A DNA stretch of 64,000 bases from Arachnia rubra (GTDB lineage: Bacteria; Actinomycetota; Actinomycetes; Propionibacteriales; Propionibacteriaceae), in the NCBI RefSeq assembly GCF_019973735.1, contig NZ_AP024463.1:3100001-3164000 (forward strand), in the 5' to 3' direction. Position 1 is the first letter of the stretch; each line of letters opens with the position of its first letter. A program made the position numbers and the translations under genes. The notes under the pieces were generated by a model, which ran no database searches, was not told where the DNA came from, and saw only the letters and a program-made list of their open reading frames with translations. This document shows positions 35,585 to 43,837 of this stretch, piece by piece.

Positions 35585-36597
35585 TGAAGGACGTCAGCGC
35601 GGACATCCTCACCGAGAAGACCCATCTGCTCATCCAGCCCCGCACCACCGTGGGACTCTCCCAGTGGCTGCTGTGCAACTACGCGCAGGCCTACCGTTCC
35701 GGCCGGGTCTTCGCCGTCGTGACCCGGGCCAACTCCGTACTCACCCTCGCCGCCGCGCGATTCATCACCAGCACCGGGTCATGCTGGATAGTCGACCATC
35801 CCGACGGCGCCTTTGACGGCTTCAGTGGGCTGCGGGCCAGCTGGGATGGCGTGTCATTCAAGCTTGGCGGAGGCATCCACCCCGCCTATTTTGAGGTCGC
35901 CGTAGGCGACGAACGGGCCCTCAGCATCAACGCCGAGATCCTCCACGGCTACCACGACAACCCGCAGCTCGGCCCTTTCTCACTGCAGATCCTGGCGGCA
36001 GCCGGATGCGCGCCACCGGTTCGCTTCGGAGCCATCGAGCCCCTCTACGAGGTTTTCTCCCCCACGATCGTCACCGAGCACGCACGCAGCTTCTCTCCCG
36101 AGGAGGCGATCGCCATCGTCTCCGGGGGTGACGGCGACGGTTTGATCATCTCCATCCCCGAGGCGATCGGCGTGACCGAACGGCTTGAGTTCTCAGGCCC
36201 ATGCCCCCGGGACCTCACCCAGGCGTCCATCGACCACTTCCTGTATCACGCGCTCAGCGCCGGTGCCACCTATGCCCTGCTCGGCTACCGCCAGGGCCCC
36301 CAGGGCCGCATGGTCACGCCCCGCTATCGGCACGAGGTCATGCCACTGGCGCTGGCCGTCCCAGAGACCGCGATGCTCCACACCACCCTGGAGAACATCT
36401 TGTCGGAGGTGAGGCGACTCGGCGCAGATGAGGCGAGCATCATCGACTCCAGGCCGCGGGGCATAGGGATACGCTTCTTCCACGAGAATACGACGATCTC
36501 CGACCTGACCAGCCGGTATCACTCGGTGTTGCGGGCCATCCTGCCGCCGAAGGAGATCCAGGACATCAAACCCTGGTATCAGCGCGACGACGACTGA
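35581..36597 (+). CDS. DUF6177-like protein (type VII secretion-associated)
   Basis: 338 residues, cytosolic. The N-terminal block (RTTVGLSQWLLCNYAQAYRSGRVFAVVTRANSVLTLAAARFI, then WIVDHPDGAFDGFSGLRASWDG) matches my memory of DUF6177, a family found beside ESX/type VII secretion genes of actinobacteria. The role is unknown. AGGAGG at 35569-35574 supports ATG 35581. It is convergent with the EspI-like ATPase gene (5 bp apart). The preceding gene was truncated by IS3. Confidence 0.6.
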   Translation: MMKDVSADILTEKTHLLIQPRTTVGLSQWLLCNYAQAYRSGRVFAVVTRANSVLTLAAARFITSTGSCWIVDHPDGAFDGFSGLRASWDGVSFKLGGGIHPAYFEVAVGDERALSINAEILHGYHDNPQLGPFSLQILAAAGCAPPVRFGAIEPLYEVFSPTIVTEHARSFSPEEAIAIVSGGDGDGLIISIPEAIGVTERLEFSGPCPRDLTQASIDHFLYHALSAGATYALLGYRQGPQGRMVTPRYRHEVMPLALAVPETAMLHTTLENILSEVRRLGADEASIIDSRPRGIGIRFFHENTTISDLTSRYHSVLRAILPPKEIQDIKPWYQRDDD

Positions 36598-36601
36598 GTG
36601 G

Positions 36602-38146
36602 TTAGCGGTAGCCGTCGATGATGGCGGCGGCGACCTCAGCCCAGGCCTCCCGGGTGCGCTGATGGACCCGCTCCAAATCGATGCGGTCGCCGTCGGCGAC
36701 GGTCGGGTCATTCGGCACCACGAACACCTGGCGGCTGTGACTCGCCAAATGCGTACGAACCATGTCCTTCTGCACCCGCGACGACACGTCGTCCTTGTCG
36801 GTGAGCACGACGATCGCCTCCTGCGCCAGCCTCTCATAGCCGTGCTGCGCCAGCCAGTCGAGGGTGCTGACAGCCCGCTTGGCCCCAGAGACCGCATAAC
36901 CCGCCGAGATGACCACGCTATCGGCCCTTGAGAGAATCCCCCTCATAGCCTTCTGGGTGACGCCGGTGCCGCAGTCGGTGAGGATCACGGAGAAGAAGTG
37001 CCGCACCAGCTCGTGCGCTCGCGTATACCCCTCGGCGGTCAGGCTGTCCGACACCTTCGGGTCCTGCTCACCAGCCACAACATGCAGCCGGTCGACCTGC
37101 GTTATGTAGCCGGTGAGGTCGGTCCAGGTCCGCACCTTCGAGATGTCCCGCGCCAGATCCGTCAGGCAGCGCGGCTTGGCGCGCATCAGCTCGTCCTCGC
37201 CGAGCAGCCGCTCCGCCAGGTCGCCTGCGTCCGGGTCTGCGTCGATCGCGATGGGCGGGGCGCCGCGCAGCTGCGCGAGGATCAGCCCCACCCCCACCGT
37301 GGTTGAGGTCTTGCCGATCCCGCCCTTGAAGGACAGGAACACGGTGCTGTAGGGGCGCTCCAGCGGACGGGCGATCCGCGCGCCGCGCTCAGCGAGACGC
37401 ACCTGCGTCTGGCTGGGCCCAAGATTCACCCGGCCCGCCGTCAACCGGTACATCGCCCCACGAACCCCGCCCTGGGGCACCGCCTTCGGCGGCCGCACGA
37501 ACAGCGACGACGGTGGCGGTGGCTCCAGCTGGGCCGGCGGCGATGCCGCTGGAACGTTCACGTTCATCGAGATCGACCGCAAGGGCACGTCCGGCGGCAC
37601 CGGCCGCGAGGGCGCCTTGTGCGTCGCTGCCCGCGGCGGCGGAGCCGACGGGACCGACGGCGGAGGCGCGTCCGGCGGCACCGGGGAGGTGGTGGCCTCC
37701 TGGGGTTCGGAGGCCCGCGCCCGCGCCGGGGACACCTGCTGGCGAGGTTCGGAGGCCTGTGGCTCTGGTTTCATGAGGGCCCGGGCGGGAGGTGGTTCGA
37801 TGGCCTCGCGCTCAGGTTCCTCGACCATCGGCTGCGCGGGCGCGCGGCGCGGCCTCGGCGGGGTCCCGTTGGGTGGCGGGGGCTGGCTGTTGGACGGGGT
37901 CACGGATGCGGGCGATGCGGCGAGGGCCTGCCCGTTGGCGTCCACGGTGAACCAGGCCACCCGGCCGCCCTTGGTCTCGTCCACGCCGCGGGCCAGCACC
38001 GGACGCCCCGCTTGGCGCGCCACGGCCGCCAGGTGTTGGAACACTGACGAGTAGACGTTGGTCGGCACCACCATCTCGACTGGCACCCCGTTGACAGTCG
38101 CATCACTACTGCCCGCAATGGTGACGTTCCAGTAGGGTGACTTCAC
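36602..38146 (-). CDS. EspI/MinD-like ATPase with proline-rich region
   Basis: 514 residues in three parts. Residues 1-95 form a small N-terminal domain (PVEMVVPTNVYSSVFQHLAAVARQAGRPVLARG). Residues ~95-260 are Pro/Ala-rich and predicted disordered. Residues ~280-514 are a ParA/MinD-type ATPase with deviant Walker A FLSFKGGIGKTSTTVGVG, IDADPDAGDLAERLL and VILTDCGTG as Walker B. Mycobacterial EspI (Rv3876) has the same Pro-rich plus MinD layout and modulates ESX-1 secretion. No ESX core gene (EccB, EccC, EccD, MycP) is in the window, so the link is by architecture and the neighbouring DUF6177-like gene. Confidence 0.75.
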   Translation of the reverse strand: MKSPYWNVTIAGSSDATVNGVPVEMVVPTNVYSSVFQHLAAVARQAGRPVLARGVDETKGGRVAWFTVDANGQALAASPASVTPSNSQPPPPNGTPPRPRRAPAQPMVEEPEREAIEPPPARALMKPEPQASEPRQQVSPARARASEPQEATTSPVPPDAPPPSVPSAPPPRAATHKAPSRPVPPDVPLRSISMNVNVPAASPPAQLEPPPPSSLFVRPPKAVPQGGVRGAMYRLTAGRVNLGPSQTQVRLAERGARIARPLERPYSTVFLSFKGGIGKTSTTVGVGLILAQLRGAPPIAIDADPDAGDLAERLLGEDELMRAKPRCLTDLARDISKVRTWTDLTGYITQVDRLHVVAGEQDPKVSDSLTAEGYTRAHELVRHFFSVILTDCGTGVTQKAMRGILSRADSVVISAGYAVSGAKRAVSTLDWLAQHGYERLAQEAIVVLTDKDDVSSRVQKDMVRTHLASHSRQVFVVPNDPTVADGDRIDLERVHQRTREAWAEVAAAIIDGYR

Positions 38147-38558
38147 AGGTCTCCTTCCCGTCGAGAAAATTCCACCGAGCCTAAAATTGCCCGAACGTAA
38201 CTAGGCTAACGCTTGCGAGAGTGCAGGCCAATCTGCTAGAGACAGCCTCCCGGAGCCCGCAAGCTGAGAAACCCTAAGGTACAACGACCCATACCGCCCA
38301 GCCCGGAGGCAGCCATCCCGGCCGTGCCGTGTCGGCCAGCCACCGGCGCTCAGCCGGGTCAGATCGCGTCGGCAATGTTGGCAGGACCTGACGGTGTCGC
38401 GTGCCGGAAGTTCATCATTCAGAAGTTCATTGAAGGAGGCGACCCTAGGGCGGATGCCACGCAAAGCAGTCAGGCAAAACGCCCAAGTCCTACCGTGCAC
38501 CAGCGGACGACGCCAGGCACCGCCCCTGGGAGCGGGAAACACCCAGCGATATGACGAC
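38147..38558. other. Intergenic region without recognised gene
   Basis: About 410 bases between the divergent EspI-like and Sir2 genes. Frames on both strands lack protein-like composition and starts. I see no repeat or strong hairpin. It presumably holds the two promoters; the Sir2 -10 box is at its right end. Confidence 0.5.
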
Positions 38559-38564
38559 TAGGCT
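38559..38564 (+). promoter_or_regulatory. -10 box of a leaderless promoter (Sir2)
   Basis: TAGGCT lies 6 nt before the GTG at 38571, with no Shine-Dalgarno sequence, which favours that GTG over the one at 38568. Confidence 0.5.
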
Positions 38565-38570
38565 GGCGTG

Positions 38571-39494
38571 GTGACAAATCTGGGTGATGTCGGAGGCTGG
38601 TTCCGCACTGCGACCGGCGTCGCCACACCCGCCTGGGGCCCCGGGGAGGGCGGTTTCGGACGCGTCTCCCCTGACGCCGACCTGGCCGCCGCGCTCCACC
38701 TGTTCCGGGACCGCCCCACCGTCGTGCTCACCGGCGCCGGCATGTCCACCGGGTCCGGGCTGCCCGACTATCGCGGCCGCGACGCCGTGCCGCGCTCCCC
38801 CATGACCTTCCAGGAGTTCACCCGCAGCGACTTCAGCCGTCGCCGCTACTGGGCCCGGTCGACGGTGGGATGGAGCTGGTTCACCGCCGCCCGTCCTGGC
38901 ATCGCTCACCTGGCGCTCGCCGAGCTCGGGCGTCTCACTCCGCTGACCGGCGTCATCACGCAGAACGTCGACGGCCTGCACCAGGCGGCCGGATCCGCCC
39001 CGGTCGTCGACCTGCACGGCAGCCTGGCCCGCGTCGTCTGCCTCGGATGCGGCGTCCTCTCCAGCCGCGCCGGCCTCCAGGATGAGCTCTTGGCGCTCAA
39101 TCCCGGCATCACCGCCCGTCTCGGTGAGCTGTCCGAGCAGGCCCGCACCGCCCCCGACGGTGACGCCGAAGTCGAGATGGCCGACTTCACCTACCCCGCC
39201 TGCCCCCGGTGCGGCGGCATGCTCAAACCGGATGTCGTCTACTTCGGCGAGAGCGTGCGCCGTGACGTGCTGGACAGCGCCGTCGCCCTGTCCGAGGCCG
39301 CGGAGGTCCTCCTGGTGCTGGGATCGAGCCTGACGGTGATGAGCGGACTCAGGTTCGTCCGTCAGGCCGTGCGGCAGGGCAAGGATGTGATCATCGCGGG
39401 CGACGGCGTCACGCGCGGCGACGACCTCGCGACCCTGCGCATCCACGGACGGCTGGAGCAGGTCCTGCCCCGCTGGGTGGCCGCGCTGGCGTAG
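38571..39494 (+). CDS. Sir2-family NAD-dependent protein deacylase
   Basis: 307 residues. NAD-binding [31 protein letters not shown] and the catalytic His in [15 protein letters not shown]; zinc Cys pairs are CLGCG and CPRCGG, followed by [10 protein letters not shown]. It removes acyl groups from protein lysines with NAD+, giving O-acyl-ADP-ribose and nicotinamide. The ~45-residue N-terminal part before the NAD motif is longer than in CobB but normal in actinobacteria. It is convergent with ybaK, 1 bp apart. Confidence 0.93.
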   Translation: MTNLGDVGGWFRTATGVATPAWGPGEGGFGRVSPDADLAAALHLFRDRPTVVLTGAGMSTGSGLPDYRGRDAVPRSPMTFQEFTRSDFSRRRYWARSTVGWSWFTAARPGIAHLALAELGRLTPLTGVITQNVDGLHQAAGSAPVVDLHGSLARVVCLGCGVLSSRAGLQDELLALNPGITARLGELSEQARTAPDGDAEVEMADFTYPACPRCGGMLKPDVVYFGESVRRDVLDSAVALSEAAEVLLVLGSSLTVMSGLRFVRQAVRQGKDVIIAGDGVTRGDDLATLRIHGRLEQVLPRWVAALA

Positions 39495-39495
39495 G

Positions 39496-39972
39496 TCAGC
39501 GCTGCGAGTCGTCGTCAGCGGTCAGATCGGCGACCGTGGCGTTAAGGGCTGCGATCATGTCGTCGGCCAGCAGATTCACCCCGACGCCGTGCGCGCCACC
39601 GCCCATGGAGATGCGCCTTCCGGCGATCGAAGCGTCGGCCAGCACCGGCCACGGACGGATCGCTCCGAAGGGAGTGATGGTGCCGCGTTCATACCCGGTG
39701 ACCGCCTTGGCGATCTCGGCGTCGGGCATCGAGAGCCGGGAGGTGCGAAGAAGGGCCCGCAGCTTCGGCCAGGAGAACTCGCGGTCCCCGGGCACCAGGA
39801 CGAACACGTAGTCGTCGCTGGCCCGGCGCACGACGATGGTCTTCACCAGGTCCCGCACCTCGATGCCGCGCACCGCCGCTGCCTCCACGACCGAGCTGAC
39901 GGGCCCGTGCCTCACCACAGTGTGCGCGACGCCCAGTGCCCGGAGCTGGCGGAGCGCGGGAGTGTCATCCAT
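39496..39972 (-). CDS. YbaK/ProX-type aminoacyl-tRNA editing protein
   Basis: 158 residues, the YbaK/EbsC fold that hydrolyses mischarged Cys-tRNA(Pro) or relatives. Visible features are LVKTIVVRRASDDYVFVLVPGDREFSWPKLR, with the conserved K-T-(I/L) near residue 45, and YERGTITPFGAI, the G(x)xxPFG substrate loop, then GGGAHGVGV near the end. The ATG at 39972 lies 7 nt after a TAGACT box. It stands alone. Confidence 0.88.
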   Translation of the reverse strand: MDDTPALRQLRALGVAHTVVRHGPVSSVVEAAAVRGIEVRDLVKTIVVRRASDDYVFVLVPGDREFSWPKLRALLRTSRLSMPDAEIAKAVTGYERGTITPFGAIRPWPVLADASIAGRRISMGGGAHGVGVNLLADDMIAALNATVADLTADDDSQR

Positions 39973-39979
39973 GATCCCG

Positions 39980-39985
39980 AGTCTA
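39980..39985 (-). promoter_or_regulatory. -10 box of a leaderless promoter (ybaK)
   Basis: TAGACT (minus strand) is 7 nt before the ATG at 39972 and no ribosome-binding site is visible. Confidence 0.5.
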
Positions 39986-40016
39986 TGGCGGGCGGCGGCG
40001 TATGGCAGGAGACGCG

Positions 40017-40050
40017 AAGCGGCCCCGACTCTCAGGTATCGGGGCCGCTT
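40017..40050 (-). terminator. Stem-loop terminator of the surface protein gene
   Basis: Perfect 12-bp stem (AAGCGGCCCCGA with its complement) and 10-nt loop at 40017-40028/40039-40050, 21 bases past the end of the interrupted adhesin frame. It may act on both strands. Confidence 0.8.
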
Positions 40051-40070
40051 CCCGGGTCTGGCTCAGCCGG

Positions 40071-40250
40071 TCAGGAACCGGTCCTGGGCAGACCCGGCTT
40101 CACCGGTGTGGGTGTAACCGGAGTCTGGGTGCCCGGGGTCGGGGCGACGGGGCCCAACGACCTCGGAGCCGGCGTGGAAGCCGGGACGTTCGCAGACGGC
40201 GCAACCGTGGGCGACGTGGTCGCCGACGGAGTCGGGCTGGGAGTGGGTTA
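40071..40250 (-). pseudogene. Detached cell-wall stalk and LPRTG motif of the surface protein
   Basis: Directly after an in-frame TAA (40248-40250), the same frame continues for 58 codons with PTPSPTPSATTSP...VTPTPVKPG and ends in LPRTGS plus a TGA. This is the Pro/Thr-rich wall-spanning stalk and sortase motif of an LPXTG protein. The hydrophobic span and basic tail that should follow LPRTG are missing. The adhesin is therefore interrupted twice: by the TAA and by loss of the anchor end. Confidence 0.85.
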
Positions 40251-42428
40251 TGGGCAAATCGGCTGGTCTTTGGTGGCGGTGAAGGTCGCGGTCCTGCCGT
40301 CCAGCCGCTTCCAGCCTTCAGGGACGGGGCCGCCCAGCTGATACCCGTCCTCGACCGTCGCGGACATGGTCACCGTGACTTTCCCGTTCACGATCTCAAC
40401 CTGCGGCTGGCTGTAGGTGAGCCCCGCGGTCTCAGCCGGCTTGACGACGGGGTCCGATGGCTGGGCCGCGCCCGGGGCGCACGTTCCGAGCTCGATGCCC
40501 GGCGAGACCGGCACCGCGCACTTGGTGCGGGGGACAGTCCTGACATAGGACACCGTCCCCTCAAGGGCCAGCCAGCCATCTGGCAGGTTCCCCTCGTCGA
40601 TGTGGTACCCCGGCTTTGCCGTGGCGGTGACCACCACCGTCACCTCATCGCCGTTCACGGTGATGACGGGCTCGCTGTAGTCGATCTCGGCGGTGTCTTC
40701 CACGCCGGTGACGGTCGGCTGGCTGGGCGTGGTCGAGTCGGCGGGGCAGATCCCCGGGTTCACCACCGGGATCGCGAGGACGGCAGTCCTCTGGCACACC
40801 GGCTGCGTGATGGTGGTGGTGAAGGTGAAGGAGCCATCCCCGTTCGATACCCAGCCCTGCGGGAGGTTCTGGTCGTCGATCTGTTTGCCAGCGACCGGGG
40901 TGGCCTTGACCTTGATCGTCACCTGGCTCCCTGACGTGGTGATCTCCGGTTCGGTGTAGGTGATCCCGTCGGTCGGCCCGACCTCCACGGCGGGCTCCAG
41001 TGGCTCGGCGGCCCCAGGGGCGCAGACGCCGGGGGTCACCTGGACGGAAGCCAGCTTCGGGTTTACCGGGTTCACCTGATTGGTCAGGGTCACCTCCCTG
41101 GTCTTCAGGCCCTCGACGGCGACCTGGGCGCTGGTGGCGTTCGGGACGCCGTCGGTCACGCCATCGCCGGAGAAGGCGGGATCCCCGAAATCGACCCCGG
41201 TCACGGACGGCACGTTCTCGGTGAGAGTCACGACGGTGCCGTTGGGAATGTTGCTGAGGGTCTCCAGGGTCCCGTCACCCTTGACCGACAGCTCACCCTG
41301 GTGGGTGGTCCCGTTGTAGTCGTAGGACCAGGCCACCGGGTAGACGGTGTCGGAGGCGACGTCGCCGCCCGTGACGACTTTCTTCACCCCGATGTGGCCG
41401 ACGGTGTCACCGGACCCGGTGCCGCCGCCCGAGGTCTCCTTCACAGCGGTGGCGGAGCGCACCTCGTTGTCCACAGTGGCTTGGTTGGTGTACCGGGAGC
41501 CCGCGAAGATCTTGCTGTCGCTGTCCACCAGCAGGTCGACGATGTAGATCCGGTCGGCCTCGAAGTTCTGACCCTTGTTGTCGATGACGACTTTGACCGT
41601 GTCGCCGTCGTTGTCGACGGTGACCTCAGACGACGGCGTGCTCGATGTGGTCAGGGCGTTGTAGCAGTCGGCGCTGCTGATTTCATTCCAGCATTTCGGG
41701 GTGCTGGGAACCCAGAAGACACTCGGGCTGTCCGCGGCCACGGTCAGGTCCACACCTGCCATCGCGAAATTGTCGGTGATGGTCATACTGGAGCGATCGG
41801 ACACCTTCGACCCGGGGACCACGATGCGCCATTGAATTTTCTGATCGGCACCGGGAAACCAGCCGGACTTGTCGATTTCGGTGGGCACATAAGGCTTGTA
41901 GCCAATGCCGCTCTGCCCGTCAGGGAGGGGAACATCCACAGTCACGCCGTTGCGCAGGCCAAAGGTGAGTTTGTCGGCCTCGGTCAGTGCCCCCACCTGC
42001 GTCTTGACCCACAGCGAGCCGCCGACGTCGTTCTTGTTCTCGACGTTCTCATTCAAGGTGCAGACCACCTCGGACTTCGTCACCTGGCAGGTGCCGTAGG
42101 CGAGCGGGTCGCCCTCCTTCCCCTTCAGGTCGAAGCTGCCCTCAGAGCCTATGAGCTCCTTGGGCAAAGTAAGCATGAAGGTGTCTCCGGCTCTCCCGGT
42201 GCCGTTCGGGACGCGCCACGTGGCGTTGACCCGGACCGCGCTCCACATGTAGATGGCAGCCTCGTTCGCATCCATTTTCTCAAGATGGATACTGGACGAC
42301 TGAATGCCGTTCACCTCGGTCGCCTTTGCCACAGAGGCGCCGGATACGAAACTAGTCAAAACAATCAACAATGCGACGAGGAGCGCCACCGGCCCACGCC
42401 CCCCAGAAAGCCTGATCATTTTCAACAC
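40248..42428 (-). CDS. Secreted surface protein, adhesin-like, C-terminally interrupted
   Basis: 726 residues. A signal peptide (GPVALLVALLIVLTSFVSGASVAKA) is followed by an Ig-like adhesin head to about residue 330 (NATWRVPNGTGRAGDTFMLTLP, SMTITDNFAMAGVDL), a DUF5979-type domain to ~460 (GHIGVKKVVTGGDVASDTVYPVAWSY), and three ~85-residue repeats each with a CAP/CPA...P start and a P.GW turn. It ends at TAA 40248-40250, before the stalk and sortase motif. As written it would be secreted rather than wall-anchored unless the stop is read through. TTG 42428 has GGAGG 8 nt upstream; ATG 42422 is an alternative. It would mediate attachment to host or partner cells (inference). Confidence 0.85.
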   Translation of the reverse strand: MLKMIRLSGGRGPVALLVALLIVLTSFVSGASVAKATEVNGIQSSSIHLEKMDANEAAIYMWSAVRVNATWRVPNGTGRAGDTFMLTLPKELIGSEGSFDLKGKEGDPLAYGTCQVTKSEVVCTLNENVENKNDVGGSLWVKTQVGALTEADKLTFGLRNGVTVDVPLPDGQSGIGYKPYVPTEIDKSGWFPGADQKIQWRIVVPGSKVSDRSSMTITDNFAMAGVDLTVAADSPSVFWVPSTPKCWNEISSADCYNALTTSSTPSSEVTVDNDGDTVKVVIDNKGQNFEADRIYIVDLLVDSDSKIFAGSRYTNQATVDNEVRSATAVKETSGGGTGSGDTVGHIGVKKVVTGGDVASDTVYPVAWSYDYNGTTHQGELSVKGDGTLETLSNIPNGTVVTLTENVPSVTGVDFGDPAFSGDGVTDGVPNATSAQVAVEGLKTREVTLTNQVNPVNPKLASVQVTPGVCAPGAAEPLEPAVEVGPTDGITYTEPEITTSGSQVTIKVKATPVAGKQIDDQNLPQGWVSNGDGSFTFTTTITQPVCQRTAVLAIPVVNPGICPADSTTPSQPTVTGVEDTAEIDYSEPVITVNGDEVTVVVTATAKPGYHIDEGNLPDGWLALEGTVSYVRTVPRTKCAVPVSPGIELGTCAPGAAQPSDPVVKPAETAGLTYSQPQVEIVNGKVTVTMSATVEDGYQLGGPVPEGWKRLDGRTATFTATKDQPICP

Positions 42429-42689
42429 TTCCCCTCCTTCGTCACGGCATTGTATGTCGCGATCTACTTTCCCGACGACTCGCGTTTCTGAAATTGTCGA
42501 AGGTCAGTATGATGCGATAAAAGAAATCACCTATCGGCCAATTGAGCACACAGAATCGGCATCTTTCGGCAAGACGGAAACCGATGGCCCTTCACCCGGG
42601 AACGCCCGCCCCTTCTGGAGAAGGCATCCGTGCAGCCAGGCGGTCGCAGCTGCCACAACACCTGCGAAAGAAAAGTGATCTCTGGAGTG

Positions 42690-42800
42690 ATCGCCGCCAG
42701 GGTCTCGGGCAGCTCTCGTCTTTTAAGACGCAACTCGTAGCTCACCTGGAAGTTCATCCAAAACTCCCGGAAGTACCGCAGTAGCGCGCCACACGCGTCA
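42690..42800 (-). pseudogene. HigA-type antitoxin C-terminal remnant
   Basis: The minus strand reads LLRYFREFWMNFQVSYELRL and RELPETLAAITP, the characteristic end of HigA/VapI-type XRE antitoxins (normally ...EFWMNLQ..YDLR...). The helix-turn-helix part and start are missing, and no HigB toxin is adjacent. It is a fragment in the gap between the adhesin and MazF-pair genes. Confidence 0.6.
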
Positions 42801-42869
42801 CGGTGCATGCGGCGGGGCAGCCTACGAGGCCCTAAACAGCAGTGCCAACCGGGAAGTATACTCTTGGGT

Positions 42870-43121
42870 ATGACTGATATGGCAACTATCAAGGTGCCCC
42901 GAGCCTTGCGAGACCGGGTTCGTGACGCAGCTCGCGATGCAGACCTCACGCAGGGGCAGTTGATTGAGCAGATGCTTGTCCAGCGTGAGAAGGCCCTATT
43001 CTGGGAGAGGCTAGAGCAAGAAGCCCCAGACCAGGAGTATCTCGACGCGCTCGAAGAGACAGACACCGCTTTCACCTCGGATTCGGAAGAAGCGATTCAA
43101 CGCTTCGAGGCAGACGAGTGA
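42870..43121 (+). CDS. Antitoxin partner of MazF-type toxin
   Basis: 83 residues: an RHH-like N-terminus (TIKVPRALRDRVRDAARDADLTQGQLIEQMLVQREKALFWERL) and an acidic tail (EETDTAFTSDSEEAIQRFEADE). The start at ATG 42870 leaves the DNA-binding domain intact; the frame upstream has no similarity. 4-bp overlap with the toxin. Confidence 0.82.
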   Translation: MTDMATIKVPRALRDRVRDAARDADLTQGQLIEQMLVQREKALFWERLEQEAPDQEYLDALEETDTAFTSDSEEAIQRFEADE

Positions 43122-43456
43122 ACCGCTTGCCGGAGCGCGGCGACGTCATTTGGGCGAGCATGGACCCTACGGTGGGTCGCGAACAGGCAAAACATCGGCC
43201 TTGGCTCGTGCTTTCGGAACGCGCGCTCCACAGAGCGCGCGGCCTTGTCATCGCCGTTCCACTCACGCATGCAGACAAAGGGTGGGTGACCCACGTGAAC
43301 CTCGCACCGCTCAGCGATGAACCCACAATTGCCATGTGCGAGCAAGTAAAGTCGATGTCAACCTCCCGGATTACGCGTATTGACCCCACCCCTTATCCCA
43401 GGCACCTCGTGAACCAGGTTCACTCCGTTCTGACACTGCTAACCGAAGGTCGCTAG
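43118..43456 (+). CDS. MazF/PemK-family endoribonuclease toxin
   Basis: 112 residues: PERGDVIWASMDPTVGREQAKHRPWLVLSE, GLVIAVPLTHADKGWVTHVNL and MCEQVKSMSTSRITRID with the conserved region around the catalytic Thr/Arg. The same operon form as the pair at 30418-30986, but the proteins differ in many positions. An apparently intact, independent second module. Confidence 0.9.
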   Translation: MNRLPERGDVIWASMDPTVGREQAKHRPWLVLSERALHRARGLVIAVPLTHADKGWVTHVNLAPLSDEPTIAMCEQVKSMSTSRITRIDPTPYPRHLVNQVHSVLTLLTEGR

Positions 43457-43465
43457 TGTCGCGTT

Positions 43466-43620
43466 TCAGGTGTGTCAGAGAAATGGTGTAAGTGACTACA
43501 TCGCCCATAAAGGCAGGAGAAATCACGATGACCAAGATCACCACGAGAATCTAGCCGTGCGTGCTCTTCGCCCCGAGCGCCCTGGGGGACCCCCGTGACT
43601 TCCTCGCCACTGTGAGGTGA
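43466..43620 (+). mobile_element. Possible left-end remnant of an IS256-type element
   Basis: GTGTGTCAGAGAAATGGTGT followed shortly by an AGGAG site and ATGACCAAGATC resembles the terminal repeat and transposase start of IS256-family elements. The frame stops after eight codons, so only an end fragment is left. The match is from memory of the family ends and is weak. Confidence 0.3.
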
Positions 43621-43837
43621 ACCGCTGCCGCGCATTCAGCTGGGAAGTCATCTCGCTGGCGCAGCGTCAGGGCCACGCGATTCTGCGGGCCAGCCACAAT
43701 ATCTCAGAAATCGGTAAAGGACTCACGGGACAACGTGAAACCATGGCCTGTGGTGGCGTGCCAGCAGGTCATCCCGGTACTTTCAGAGGTACAGGCAAAA
43801 GCACCGGAAGCAGTCGATTGGCCATATTCCAACGTCA

